A DNA stretch of 64,000 nucleotides, from positions 1 through 64,000 of the forward strand of contig CAMPDV010001327.1 of the NCBI GenBank assembly GCA_946699065.1, in the 5' to 3' direction. A model generated the notes under the pieces. That model searched no databases, was not told where the DNA came from, and worked only from the letters and a program-made list of their open reading frames with translations. Position numbers and translations under genes: made by a program. The DNA is from Loxodes magnus (Eukaryota; Ciliophora; Karyorelictea; Loxodida; Loxodidae). The first letter of the stretch is position 1, and each line of letters starts with the position of its first letter. Positions 25,594 through 36,974 of the stretch are shown piece by piece.

Positions 25594-25965
25594 AAGTGTT
25601 AGAGTAACTAATAATTTTCTAGAGTTAGGAAAATTTGCAAAGTATGTACTAGCCAAAAATTTTCTAGATTTTTTCCAGTGTTAGAAAAATTTTTGAAGTA
25701 TGTACTAAAGTAAAAAAATATAAATGTTCTAGTGTTTAAAAATTTTGAGGTATGTACTGGATTTAAAAAATTTTAAATATATCTGGTGTTCGAAAAATTT
25801 TTAGAAGTATGTACTAAGCTAATTAATTTAAATTTTCAAGCGTTAGGAAAAATTTTTGAAGTATGTACTCAGCTAAATAATTTAAATTTTCCGGCGTTAG
25901 GAAAATTTTTGAGTTATGTGTTAGAGCTAAAATTTTTTTAATTTTATATTATAGTTTTAGAATTT
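25594..25965. repeat. degenerate tandem repeat of about 60 bp
   Basis: About six diverged copies share a core like GTTAGGAAAAATTTTTGAAG followed by TATGTACT, spaced about 55-65 bp apart. Copies near 25800-25920 are the most alike, with the linkers AATTTAAATTTTC. Divergence among units suggests an old array that is no longer being homogenised. No coding signal is visible. Confidence 0.8.
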
Positions 25966-26079
25966 TTTTGAGTTACGCGTAAGCGCGAAGTTTTTTTTTT
26001 AATTTGTTATAAAATTTAATTACGTTTGTTATTATTTTTAAGTTGCACAATATAATTTTCTGATAGGAAAAATGTAAAA

Positions 26080-26315
26080 TACTGCATTTGAAAGCGCAGC
26101 AGATTAAATTAGCATGAGTTAGAAGCCCTGAAATCGTGAAAAACGTCAAAGCCTTTTTTTGCTCAGCGTTTTACACTATAGGGCTGCGTTGGGACGGAAC
26201 AAGTTGGGGGATTTCGGGATTAGTAGAGGTTCAGAAAGGAATAATTTTTTTTGAGAAAAATTTTCAAAATAAAAAGGTTTTTGAAAAAATTGGAATAAAA
26301 AATTTGAGACTATTT
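26080..26315 (+). repeat. dispersed element, copy A
   Basis: First of two related copies (the other at 26649-26825). Shared blocks are ATCGTGAAAAA, a T-run followed by GCTCAGC(G)TTTTACACT, GGACGGAACAA, then TGGGGG and ATCGGGAT, then CAGAAAGGAA. Within copy A, CCCTGAAATC near 26126 can pair with GATTTCGGG near 26208 with one bulged base, so the segment could fold as a transcript. Its left end (GCATTTGAAAGCGCAGCAGA) and the GGCTGCGTTGGGACG block also resemble parts of the GC-richer island at 27062-27316. It may be a short non-coding mobile element or an RNA gene relic; I do not recognise the family. The 61-codon open frame here is not a gene. Confidence 0.6.
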
Positions 26316-26319
26316 TTTT

Positions 26320-26560
26320 GATTTTGATTTTGATTTTGATTTTGAAAATTTTTGATATTGGTTTTGAAAACTTTTGATTTTGGTTTTGAAAATTTTTGAT
26401 TTTGGTTTGAAAATTGTTGAATTGGGATTCGAAAGTTTCGATATTGGATTTGAAAACTTTAAATTTTGTATTTTGGTTTTGAAGATTTTAGTTTTTGTTT
26501 TGTAAGTTTTTGTTTTGTAAGTTTTTGTTTTTTTGATTTAAAAATTTTCGATTTAGGTGC
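26320..26560. repeat. TTTTGA-rich low-complexity tract
   Basis: Begins with four perfect GATTTT units (26320-26343) and continues as a degenerate tract of about 28-30 bp units built from TTTTGAAAA and TTTTTGATTTTGG. It separates the two copies of the dispersed element. The G/T versus A/C bias on the + strand is strong. Confidence 0.8.
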
Positions 26561-26648
26561 ATGATAAAAATTTTTAGAATTGGGTTTTGATTTTTTTTGA
26601 TTTTTAGAGCTAAATGAAAGGCGAATAAGAGTATTTAAAGCATATAAT

Positions 26649-26825
26649 CGTGAAAAATTTAATTTTGTTTTTTTGCTCAGCTTTTTACACTGCAAGACTT
26701 TTTTCGGACGGAACAAACTGGGGGAAATCGGGATAGATAAAGGTCAGAAAGGAACAAATTTTCTGAAAAAAGTTTCAAAATATAAAAAAGTTTTGAGAAA
26801 AAATGGGATTAAAAAAGATGAAGGA
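26649..26825 (+). repeat. dispersed element, copy B
   Basis: Second copy of the element at 26080-26315, about 518 bp further on in the same orientation. It keeps ATCGTGAAAAA, TTTTTTTGCTCAGC, TTTTACACTGCA, CGGACGGAACAAACTGGGGG and CAGAAAGGAACAA, with many substitutions between. The left part present in copy A is not recognisable here. Divergence between copies looks high, so the duplication is not recent. Confidence 0.6.
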
Positions 26826-26975
26826 TATAATTTTTGATTTCGGTTTCGAAATGTTTTGATTTTGGGTTGTGCTAATTTTTTTTTGAATTGGGTTGTGATA
26901 ATTTTTTTGATTTTTGGGTAATGAAAATTTTTTGCTATTTAGAGTTAATAAAAGTAGAAAAAGATCTTGAAATAC

Positions 26976-26990
26976 AAAAAAAAAAAAAAA
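26976..26990. repeat. A15 homopolymer
   Basis: Fifteen A residues in a row follow copy B of the dispersed element by about 150 bp. It could be the tail of a retroposed transcript, but no target-site duplication was found. Confidence 0.6.
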
Positions 26991-27061
26991 TCTACTAAGA
27001 AGAAATATTTCAAAAATAATGATAAAATAAAAATATGCAAAAAAAAGTAAGAAATGGTAAT

Positions 27062-27316
27062 TAAAAGATGGTGGGAGCAGAGATTAACCTTCTGAATCAT
27101 ACTTTATGGTTTTATGGATAGGAACAAGTTCATTTAATGAAGTGAGAAAGCCCCTGGTAAAAGTCAAACATTGCAAGGGAACGCCTTCCTCTTGATTATC
27201 AACTCCGGTAGGAGCTTGAAGTCAGGCTGCCAATAGTGATGGAGCACCCTGGCAGCTGCTATTTGAAAGCAACAGAATATCCACGAAATCCCATGAAGGC
27301 TGTGTTGGGATCGTAA
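27062..27316. other. GC-richer island of unknown nature, possible ncRNA
   Basis: About 255 bp stand out sharply from the 15-25% G+C around them, with roughly balanced base use. A perfect 7-bp stem, GCTGCCA with TGGCAGC, closes an 18-nt loop near 27227-27258, and CTCC-GGTA-GGAG makes a small hairpin near 27202-27213. On the minus strand the island ends in CCACCATCTTTT, so a Pol III-type stop would fit a minus-strand RNA. Two minus-strand reading frames are largely open, one of 76 codons from 27394 and one needing TGA and TAA as sense, but neither has a recognisable domain. Its right end shares short blocks with the dispersed element at 26080 (ATTTGAAAGC, GTTGGGA). I compared it with SRP, RNase P, U3, spliceosomal and group I intron signatures and found no convincing match. 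Function unknown. Confidence 0.45.
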
Positions 27317-27529
27317 AATGAAAGAAGATGCAGTCAGAAACTCATTAAGCTTAAAAATATATAATAAGAAAAGAAAAAATAAAATTTTTCGCAAAATGAA
27401 TAAAAGGAAAATAATAATTAAAAGTAACTTTTTATTAAAAAATGAAAGTTATTATAAAAAAAGCAAGTATAAAAATAAGATCATATTCACAGTAGATTAA
27501 AAAAAAAAAATGAAATGTTGCAAAAAAGA

Positions 27530-27965
27530 GATGATTTAAGTATTTACATTAGTGAAGAAGTAAAGTGAGTAAAGAAAAAAGAATTTCAGCCTCGATGAAT
27601 TACAAGAAAGTAGAGATAAAAAAAAGTTAAAAGAATTTATAAAAGTGAGGATATAAAGTAAGAAAAGAAGAAAGAATTAAACTTTTAGAATTACTTTAAT
27701 TAGAAATAAAAAGAAGTTATAAGAATTATAAAGTAAAGAAGTAAAGTAAGAAAAGAAGGAAGAAATTCAGCTTTATGAATTACTATAACTTAGAGATAAA
27801 AAGAAGTTATAAGAATTTATAAAAGTTAAGAAGTAACGTAAAAAAGAAAAAAGAATTTCAGCTTTATGAATTGAATAACTTAGAGATAAAAAGAAGTTAA
27901 AAAAAATTTATAAAAGTGAAGAAATAAATTAAGAAAAGAAGAATCAATTTCAGTTTTAAGGAGTA
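27530..27965. repeat. 91-bp purine-rich tandem array
   Basis: Five diverged copies spaced 89-92 bp apart, anchored by TTTCAGCTTTATGAATT-like blocks near 27585, 27677, 27766, 27857 and 27949. Units also share TAGAGATAAAAAGAAGTTA and AAAAGTGAAGAAGTAAAG-like blocks. The array is strongly A/G-rich on the + strand and adjoins the large satellite, with which it shares composition and short words such as AAGAAAAG and GTGAAG. It may be an older edge of the same satellite family (inference). Confidence 0.75.
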
Positions 27966-30900
27966 TGCTTTGAAAGAAAAGATATCAGTATTTTGAAAAG
28001 TGATGAAGTAGAAAAGTAAGTAAAAGAGTTTGAAGATCATAATTGAAAGTAATAATAGAAAATGAGAAAGAAAGATGAGATTTCAAAGAAAAGTGAAGTA
28101 GAAAAGCAAGTAAAAGAGTTTGAAGATCATAATTGAAAGTAATAATAGAAAATGAGAAAGAGAGATGAGATTTCAAAGAAAAGTGAAGTAGAAAAGCAAG
28201 TAAAAGAGTGTGAAGATCATAATTGTAAGGTATCTAGAAGTTAAATAAGATTTCTAAGAAAAGTGAATAAGAAAAGCAAGTAAAAGAGTCTGAAAATCAT
28301 AATTGAAAGTAATAATAGAAAATGAGAAAGAGAGATGAGATTTCAAAGAAAAGTGAAGTAGAAAAGCAAGTAAAAGAGTTTGAAGATCATAATTGAAAGT
28401 AATAATAGAAAATGAGAAAGAGAGATGAGATTTCAAAGAAAAGTGAAGTAGAAAAGCAAGTAAAAGAGTGTGAAGATCATAATTGTAAGGTATCTAGAAG
28501 TTAAATAAGATTTCTAAGAAAAGTGAATAAGAAAAGCAAGTAAAAGAGTCTGAAAATCATAATTAAAAGTAATAAAATGAGAAAGAGAGATGAGATTTCA
28601 AAGAAAAGTGAAGTAGAAAAGCAAGTAAAAGAGTGTGAAGATCATAATTGAAAGTATCTAGAAGTTAAATAAGATTTCTAAGAAAAGAGAATAAGAAATG
28701 TAAGAAAAAGAGTGTGAAGATAATAATTGAAAGTATCTAGAAGTTAAATAAGATTTCTAAGAAAAGAGAATAAGAAATGTAAGTATAAGAGTTTGAAGAT
28801 CATAATTGAAAGCATCTAGAATTCAAATAAGATTTCTAAGAAAAGTGAATAAGAAAAGCAAGTAAAAGAGTCTGAAGATCATAATTAAAAGTATCAAGAA
28901 GTTAAATAAGATTTCAAAGAAAAGTGAATAAGAAAAGCAAGTAAAAGAGTGTGAAGATGATAATTGAAAGTATCTAGAAGTTAAATAAGATTTCTAAGAA
29001 ATGTGAAGTGGAAAAGCAAGCAAAAGAGTTTGAAGATCATAATTGAAAGTAATAAAATGAGAAAGAGAGATGAGATTTCAAAGAAAAGTGAAGTAGAAAA
29101 GCAAGTAAAAGAGTGTGAAGATCATAATTGAAAGTATCTAGAAGTTAAATAAGATTTCTAAGAAATGTGAAGTAGAAAAGCAAGTAAAAGAGTTTGAAGA
29201 TCATTTTGAAAGTATCTAGAAGTTAAATAAGATTTCTAAGAAATGTGAAGTAGAAAAGCAAGTAAAAGAGTGTGAAGATCATAATTGAAAGTAATAAAAT
29301 GAGAAAGAGAGATGAGATTTCAAAGAAAAGTGAAGTAGTAAAGCAAGTAAAAGAGTTTGAAGATCATAATTAAAAGTATCAAGAAGTTAAATAAGATTTC
29401 AAAGAAAAGTGAATAAGAAAAGCAAGTAAAAGAGTGTGAAGATCATAATTGAAAGTATCTAGAAGTTAAATAAGATTTCTAAGAAAAGAGAATAAGAAAT
29501 GTAAGAAAAAGAGTGTGAAGATAATAATTGAAAGTATCTAGAAGTTAAATAAGATTTCTAAGAAAAGAGAATAAGAAATGTAAGTATAAGAGTTTGAAGA
29601 TCATAATTGAAAGCATCTAGAATTTAAATAAGATTTCTAAGAAAAGTGAATAAGAAAAGCAAGTAAAAGAGTGTGAAGATCATAATTGAAAGTATCTAGA
29701 AGTTAAATAAGATTTCTAAGAAAAGAGAATAAGAAATGTAAGAAAAAGAGTGTGAAGATAATAATTGAAAGTATCTAGAAGTTAAATAAGATTTCTAAGA
29801 AAAGAGAATAAGAAATGTAAGCAAAAGAGTTTGAAGATCATAATTGAAAGTAATAAAATGAGAAAGAGAGATGAGATTTCAAAGAAAAGTGAAGTAGAAA
29901 AGCAAGTAAAAGAGTGTGAAGATCATAATTGAAAGTATCTAGAAGTTAAATAAGATTTCTAAGAAATGTGAAGTAGAAAAGCAAGTAAAAGAGTGTGAAG
30001 ATCGTAATTGAAAGTATCTAGAAGTTAAATAAGATTTCTAAGAAATGTGAAGTAGAAAAGCAAGTAAAAGAGTGTGAAGATCATAATTGAAAGTAATAAA
30101 ATGAGAAAGAGAGATGAGATTTCAAAGAAAAGTGAATAAGAAATGTAAGAAAAAGAGTGTGAAGATCATAATTGTAAGTATCAAGAAGTTAAATAAGATT
30201 TCTAAGAAAAGTGAATAAGAAGAGCAAGTAAAAGAGTCTGAAGATCATAATTAAAAGTATCTAGAAGTTAAAAAAGGTTTCAAAGAAAAGTGAAGTTGAA
30301 ATGTAAGTAAAAGAGTGTGAAGATCATAATTGAAAGTTTCTAGAAGTTAAATAAGATTTCTAAGAAAAGAGAATAATAAATATAAGAAAAAGAGTGTGAA
30401 GATCATAATTGAAAGTATCAGAAATAAAATAAAATTTCTAAGAAAAGTGAATAAGAAAAGTAGGAAAAAGAGTGTGAAGATCATAATTGTAAGGTATCTA
30501 GAAGTAAAATAAGATTTCTACAAAAAGTGAATAAGAAAAGCAAGTAATAGAGTCTGAAGATCATAATTGAAAGTAATAAAATGAGAAAGAGAGATGAGAT
30601 TTCAAAGAAAAGTGAAGTAGTAAAGCAAGTAAAAGAGTCTGAAGATTTAATTGAAAGTAATAATAGAAAATGAGAAATAGTGATGAGATTTCAAAGCAAA
30701 GTGAAAAAGAAGAGCAAGTAAAAGAGTCTGAAGATCATAATTGTAAGTATCTAGAAGTTAAAAAAGATTTCAAAGAAAAGTGAAGTAGAAATGCAAGTAT
30801 AGAGTGTGAAGATCATAATTGAAAGTATCTAGAAGTTAAATAAGATTTCTAAGAAAAGTGAATAAGAAAAGCAAGAAAAAGAGTGTGAAGATCATAATTG

Positions 30901-33675
30901 TAAGTATCAAGAAGTTAAATAAGATTTCTACAAAAAGTGAATAAGAAAAGCAAGTAAAAGAGTCTGAAGATAATAATTGAAAGTATCTAGAAGTTAAATA
31001 AGATTTCTAAGAAAAGAGAATAAGAAATGTAAGTATAAGAGTTTGAAGATCATAATTGAAAGCATCTAGAATTTAAATAAGATTTCTAAGAAAAGTGAAT
31101 AAGAAAAGCAAGTAATAGAGTCTGAAGATCATAATTGAAAGTAATAAAATGAGAAAGAGAGATGAGATTTCAAAGAAAAGTGAAGTAGTAAAGCAAGTAA
31201 AAGAGTCTGAAGATTTAATTGAAAGTAATAATAGAAAATGAGAAATAGTGATGAGATTTCAAAGCAAAGTGAAAAAGAAGAGCAAGTAAAAGAGTCTGAA
31301 GATCATAATTGTAAGTATCTAGAAGTTAAAAAAGATTTCAAAGAAAAGTGAAGTAGAAATGCAAGTATAGAGTGTGAAGATCATAATTGAAAGTATCTAG
31401 AAGTTAAATAAGATTTCTACAAAAAGTGAATAAGAAAAGCAAGTAAAAGAGTCTGAAGATAATAATTGAAAGTATCTAGAAGTTAAAAAAGATTTCTAAG
31501 AAAAGTGAATAAGAAATGTAAGAAAAAGAGTGTGAAGATCATAATTGAAAGTATCTAGAAGTTAAATAAGATTTCTAAGAAAAGAGAATAAGAAATGTAA
31601 GTATAAGAGTTTGAAGATCATAATTGAAAGCATCTAGAATTTAAATAAGATTTCTAAGAAAAGTGAATAAGAAAAGCAAGTAAAAGAGTGTGAAGATCAT
31701 AATTGTAAGTATCAAGAAGTTAAATAAGATTTCTAAGAAAAGTGAATAAGAAAAGCAAGTAAAAGAGTGTGAAGATGATAATTGAAAGTATCTAGAAGTT
31801 AAATAAGATTTCTAAGAAATGTGAAGTGGAAAAGCAAGCAAAAGAGTGTGAAGATCATAATTGAAAGTAATAAAATGAGAAAGAGAGATGAGATTTCAAA
31901 GAAAAGGTAAGTAGAAAAGCAAGTAAAAGAGTGTGAAGATCATAATTGAAAGCATCTAGAAGTTAAATAATATTTCTTAGAAAAGTGAATAAGAAAAGTT
32001 GGAAAAAGAGTGTGAAGATCATAATTGAAAGTATCTAGAAGTTAAATAAGATTTCTAAGAAAAGAGAATAAGAAATGTAAGTATAAGAGTTTGAAGATCA
32101 TAATTGAAAGCATCTAGAATTTAAATAAGATTTCTAAGAAAAGTGAATAAGAAAAGCAAGTAAAAGAGTCTGAAGATCATAATTAAAAGTATCAAGAAGT
32201 TAAATAAGATTTCAAAGAAAAGTGAATAAGAAAAGCAAGTAAAAGAGTGTGAAGATGATAATTGAAAGTATCTAGAAGTTAAATAAGATTTCTAAGAAAA
32301 GTGAATAAGAAATGTAAGAAAAAGAGTGTGAAGATCATAATTGTAAGTATCAAGAAGTTAAATAAGATTTCTAAGAAAAGTGAATAAGAAATGTAAGAAA
32401 AAGAGTGTGAAGATCATAATTGTAAGTATCAAGAAGTTAATTAAGATTTCAAAGAAAAGTGAATAAGAAAAGCAAGTAAAAGAGTGTGAAGATGATAATT
32501 GAAAGTATCTAGAAGTTAAATAAGATTTCTAAGAAATGTGAAGTGGAAAAGCAAGCAAAAGAGTTTGAAGATCATAATTGAAAGTAATAAAATGAGAAAG
32601 AGAGATGAGATTTCAAAGAAAAGTGAAGTAGAAAAGCAAGTAAAAGAGTGTGAAGATCATATTTGAAAGTATCTAGAAGTTAAATAAGATTTCTAAGAAA
32701 AGTGAATAAGAAATGTAAGTAAAAGAGTGTGAAGATCATAATTGAAAGTATCTAGAAGTTAAATAAGATTTCTAAGAAAAGAGAATAAGAAATGTAAGTA
32801 TAAGAGTTTGAAGATCATAATTGAAAGCATCTAGAATTTAAATAAGATTTCTAAGAAAAGTGAATAAGAAAAGCAAGTAAAAGAGTCTGAAGATCATAAT
32901 TAAAAGTATCAAGAAGTTAAATAAGATTTCAAAGAAAAGTGAATAAGAAAAGCAAGTAAAAGAGTGTGAAGATGATAATTGAAAGTATCAAGAAGTTAAA
33001 TAAGATTTCAAAGAAAAGTGAATAAGAAAAGCAAGTAAAAGAGTGTGAAGATGATAATTGAAAGTATCTAGAAGTTAAATAAGATTTCTAAGAAATGTGA
33101 AGTGGAAAAGCAAGCAAAAGAGTTTGAAGATCATAATTGAAAGTAATAAAATGAGAAAGAGAGATGAGATTTCAAAGAAAAGTGAAGTAGAAAAGCAAGT
33201 AAAAGAGTGTGAAGATCATAATTGAAAGCATCTAGAAGTTAAATAATATTTCTTAGAAAAGTGAAGTAGAAAAGCAAGTAAAAGAGTGTGAAGATCATAA
33301 TTGTAAGTATCAAGAAGTTAAATAAGATTTCTACAAAAAGTGAATAAGAAAAGCAAGTAAAAGAGTCTGAAGATAATAATTAAAAGTACCTAGAAGTTAA
33401 AAAAGATATCTAAGAAATGTGAAGTAGAAAAGTAAGTAAAAGAGTCTGAAGATCATAATTAAAAGTATCAAGAAGTTAAATAAGATTTCTAAGAAAAGAG
33501 AATAAGAAATGTAAGAAAAAGAGTGTGAAGATCATAATTGTAAGGAATCTAGAAGTTAAATAAGATTTCTAAGAAAAGTGAATAAGAAATGTAAGAAAAA
33601 GAGTGTGAAGATCATAATTGTAAGTATCAAGAAGTTAAATAAGATTTCTAAGAAAAGTGAATAAGAAAAGCAAGT

Positions 33676-34805
33676 AAAAGAGTGTGAAGATAATAATTGA
33701 AAGTATCTAGAAGTTAAATAAGATTTCTAAGAAATGTGAAGTAGAAAAGCAAGTAAAAGAGTGTGAAGATCATAATTGAAAGTAATAAAATGAGAAAGAG
33801 AGATGAGATTTCAAAGAAAAGTGAATAAGAAAAGTAGGAAAAAGAGTGAAAAAATCATAAATGTAAAGTATCTCGAAGTTAAATAAGATTTCTAAGAAAA
33901 GTGAATAAGAAAAGTAAGTAGAAGAGTGTGAAGATCATAATTGAAAGTATCTAGAAGTTAAATAAGATTTCTAAGAAAAGTGAATAAGAAAAGAAGTAAA
34001 AGAGTGTGAAGATAATAATTGAAAGTATCTAGAAGTTAAATAAGATTTCTAAGAAATGTGAAGTAGAAAAGCAAGTAAAAGAGTGTGAAGATCATAATTG
34101 AAAGTAATAAAATGAGAAAGAGAGATGAGATTTCAAAGAAAAGTGAATAAGAAAAGTAGCAAAAAGAGTGTAAAGATCATAATTGTAAGGTATCTAGAAG
34201 TTAAATAAGATTTCTAAGAAAAGTGAATAAGAAAAGTAAGTAGAAGAGTGTGAAGATCATAATTGAAAGTATCTAGAAGTTAAATAAGATTTCTAAGAAA
34301 AGTGAATAAGAAAAGAAGTAAAAGAGTGTGAAGATCATAATTGTAAGTATCTAGAAGTTAAATAAGATTTCTAAGAAATGTGAAGTAGAAAAGCAAGTAA
34401 AAGAGTGTGAAGATCATAATTGAAAGTAATAAAATGAGAAAGAGAGATGAGATTTCAAAGAAAAGTGAATAAGAAAAGTAGGAAAAAGAGTGTAAAGATC
34501 ATAATTGTAAGGTATCTAGAAGTTAAATAAGATTTATAAGAAAAGTGAAGTAGAAAAGCAAGTAAAAAAGTCTGAAGATCATAATTAAAAGTATCAAGAA
34601 GTTAAATAAGATTTCTAAGAAATGTGAAGTAGAAAAGCAAGTAAAAGAGTGTGAAGATCATTTTGAAAGTATCTAGAAGTTAAATAAGATTCTTAGAAAA
34701 GTGAATAAGAAGAGCAAATAAAAGAGTGTGAAGATCATAATTGAAAGTATCTAGAAGTTAAATAAGATTTCTAAGAAAAGTGAATAAGAAAAGCAAGTAA
34801 AAGAG
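33676..34805. repeat. 1.1-kb block copied 18.2 kb away
   Basis: This stretch recurs at 51857-52986 with a constant offset of 18181 bp. Private variants are shared, such as the GTGAAAAAATCATAAATG unit (33847 and 52028), the TAGCAAAAAGAG unit and AGAGCAAATAAAAG (34711 and 52892). Both edges end within a satellite unit. Such distant near-identity inside one array implies recent transposition-like copying or exchange over long distance. Confidence 0.8.
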
Positions 34806-36974
34806 TCTGAAGATCATAATTGAAAGCATCTAGAAGTTAAATAAGATTTCTAAGAAAAGTGAAGTAGAAAAGCAAGTAAAAGAGTGTGAAGATCATAATT
34901 GAAAGCATCTAGAAGTTAAATAATATTTCTTAGAAAAGTGAATAAGAAAAGTTGGAAAAAGAGTGTGAAGATCATAATTGTAAGGTATCTAGAAGTTAAA
35001 TAAGATTTCTAAGAAAAGAGAATAAGAAATGTAAGTATTGGAGTTTGAAGATCATAATTGAAAGCATCTAGAATTTAAATAATATTTCTAAGAAAAGTGA
35101 ATAAGAAAAGCAAGTAAAAGAGTCTGAAGATCATAATTAAAAGTATCAAGAAGTTAAATAAGATTTCTAAGAAAAGAGAATAAGAAATGTAAGAAAAAGA
35201 GTGTGAAGATCATAATTGTAAGGAATCTAGAAGTTAAATAAGATTTCTAAGAAAAGTGAATAAGAAATGTAAGAAAAAGAGTGTGAAGATCATAATTGTA
35301 AGTATCAAGAAGTTAAATAAGATTTCTAAGAAAAGTGAATAAGAAGAGCAAGTAAAAGAGTCTGAAGATCATAATTGAAAGTATCTAGAAGTTAAAAAAG
35401 GTTTCAAAGAAAAGTGAAGTTGAAATGTAAGTAAAAGAGTGTGAAGATCATAATTGAAAGTATCTAGAAGTTAAATAAGATTTCTAAGAAAAGAGAATAA
35501 TAAATATAAGAAAAAGAGTGTGAAGATCATAATTGAAAGTATCAGAAATAAAATAAAATTTCTAAGAAAAGTGAATAAGAAAAGTAGGAAAAAGAGTGTG
35601 AAGATCATAATTGTAAGGTATCTAGAAGTAAAATAAGATTTCTACAAAAAGTGAATAAGAAAAGCAAGTAATAGAGTCTGAAGATCATAATTGAAAGTAA
35701 TAAAATGAGAAAGAGAGATGAGATTTCAAAGAAAAGTGAAGTAGTAAAGCAAGTAAAAGAGTCTGAAGATTTAATTGAAAGTAATAATAGAAAATGAGAA
35801 ATAGTGATGAGATTTCAAAGCAAAGTGAAAAAGAAGAGCAAGTAAAAGAGTCTGAAGATCATAATTGTAAGTATCTAGAAGTTAAAAAAGATTTCAAAGA
35901 AAAGTGAAGTAGAAATGCAAGTATAGAGTCTGAAGATCATAATTGAAAGTATCTAGAAGTTAAATAAGATTTCTAAGAAAAGTGAATAAGAAAAGCAAGA
36001 AAAAGAGTGTGAAGATCATAATTGTAAGTATCAAGAAGTTAAATAAGATTTCTACAAAAAGTGAATAAGAAAAGCAAGTAAAAGAGTCTGAAGATAATAA
36101 TTGAAAGTATCTAGAAGTTAAAAAAGATTTCTAAGAAAAGTGAATAAGAAATGTAAGAAAAAGAGTGTGAAGATCATAATTGAAAGTATCTAGAAGTTAA
36201 ATAAGATTTCTAAGAAAAGTGAATAAGAAAAGCAAGAAAAAGAGTGTGAAGATCATAATTGTAAGTATCAAGAAGTTAAATAAGATTTCTACAAAAAGTG
36301 AATAAGAAAAGCAAGTAAAAGAGTCTGAAGATAATAATTGAAAGTATCTAGAAGTTAAATAAGATTTCTAAGAAAAGAGAATAATAAATATAAGAAAAAG
36401 AGTGTGAAGATCATAATTGAAAGTATCAGAAATAAAATAAAATTTCTAAGAAAAGTGAATAAGAAAAGTAGGAAAAAGAGTGTGAAGATCATAATTGTAA
36501 GGTATCTAGAAGTAAAATAAGATTTCTACAAAAAGTGAATAAGAAAAGCAAGTAATAGAGTCTGAAGATCATAATTGAAAGTAATAAAATGAGAAAGAGA
36601 GATGAGATTTCAAAGAAAAGTGAAGTAGTAAAGCAAGTAAAAGAGTCTGAAGATTTAATTGAAAGTAATAATAGAAAATGAGAAATAGTGATGAGATTTC
36701 AAAGCAAAGTGAAAAAGAAGAGCAAGTAAAAGAGTCTGAAGATCATAATTGTAAGTATCTAGAAGTTAAAAAAGATTTCAAAGAAAAGTGAAGTAGAAAT
36801 GCAAGTATAGAGTGTGAAGATCATAATTGAAAGTATCTAGAAGTTAAATAAGATTTCTAAGAAAAGTGAATAAGAAAAGCAAGAAAAAGAGTGTGAAGAT
36901 CATAATTGTAAGTATCAAGAAGTTAAATAAGATTTCTACAAAAAGTGAATAAGAAAAGCAAGTAAAAGAGTCTG

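Noticed and set aside
26136-26321. 61-codon + strand open frame
   Set aside because: It lies in the dispersed element copy A, is not conserved in copy B and has no recognisable domain.
27062-27316. SRP RNA, RNase P RNA, U3 or group I intron
   Set aside because: Single short resemblances occur (such as GTTGGGATCG), but the required neighbouring motifs and pairing are absent.
27164-27394. 76-codon minus-strand frame beginning with a hydrophobic stretch
   Set aside because: It joins AT-rich flank to the GC-richer island. Other frames in the island are equally open, no family is recognised and the hydrophobic start comes from low-complexity sequence.
27985-28436. Minus-strand open frames of 60-87 codons within the satellite (also 42261-42455 and 43487-43750)
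   Set aside because: They exist only because the 85-90 bp unit type is free of stops in one frame and, at 90 bp, a multiple of three. They repeat the same 30-residue pattern, have no start context and are lost wherever 79-bp units follow.
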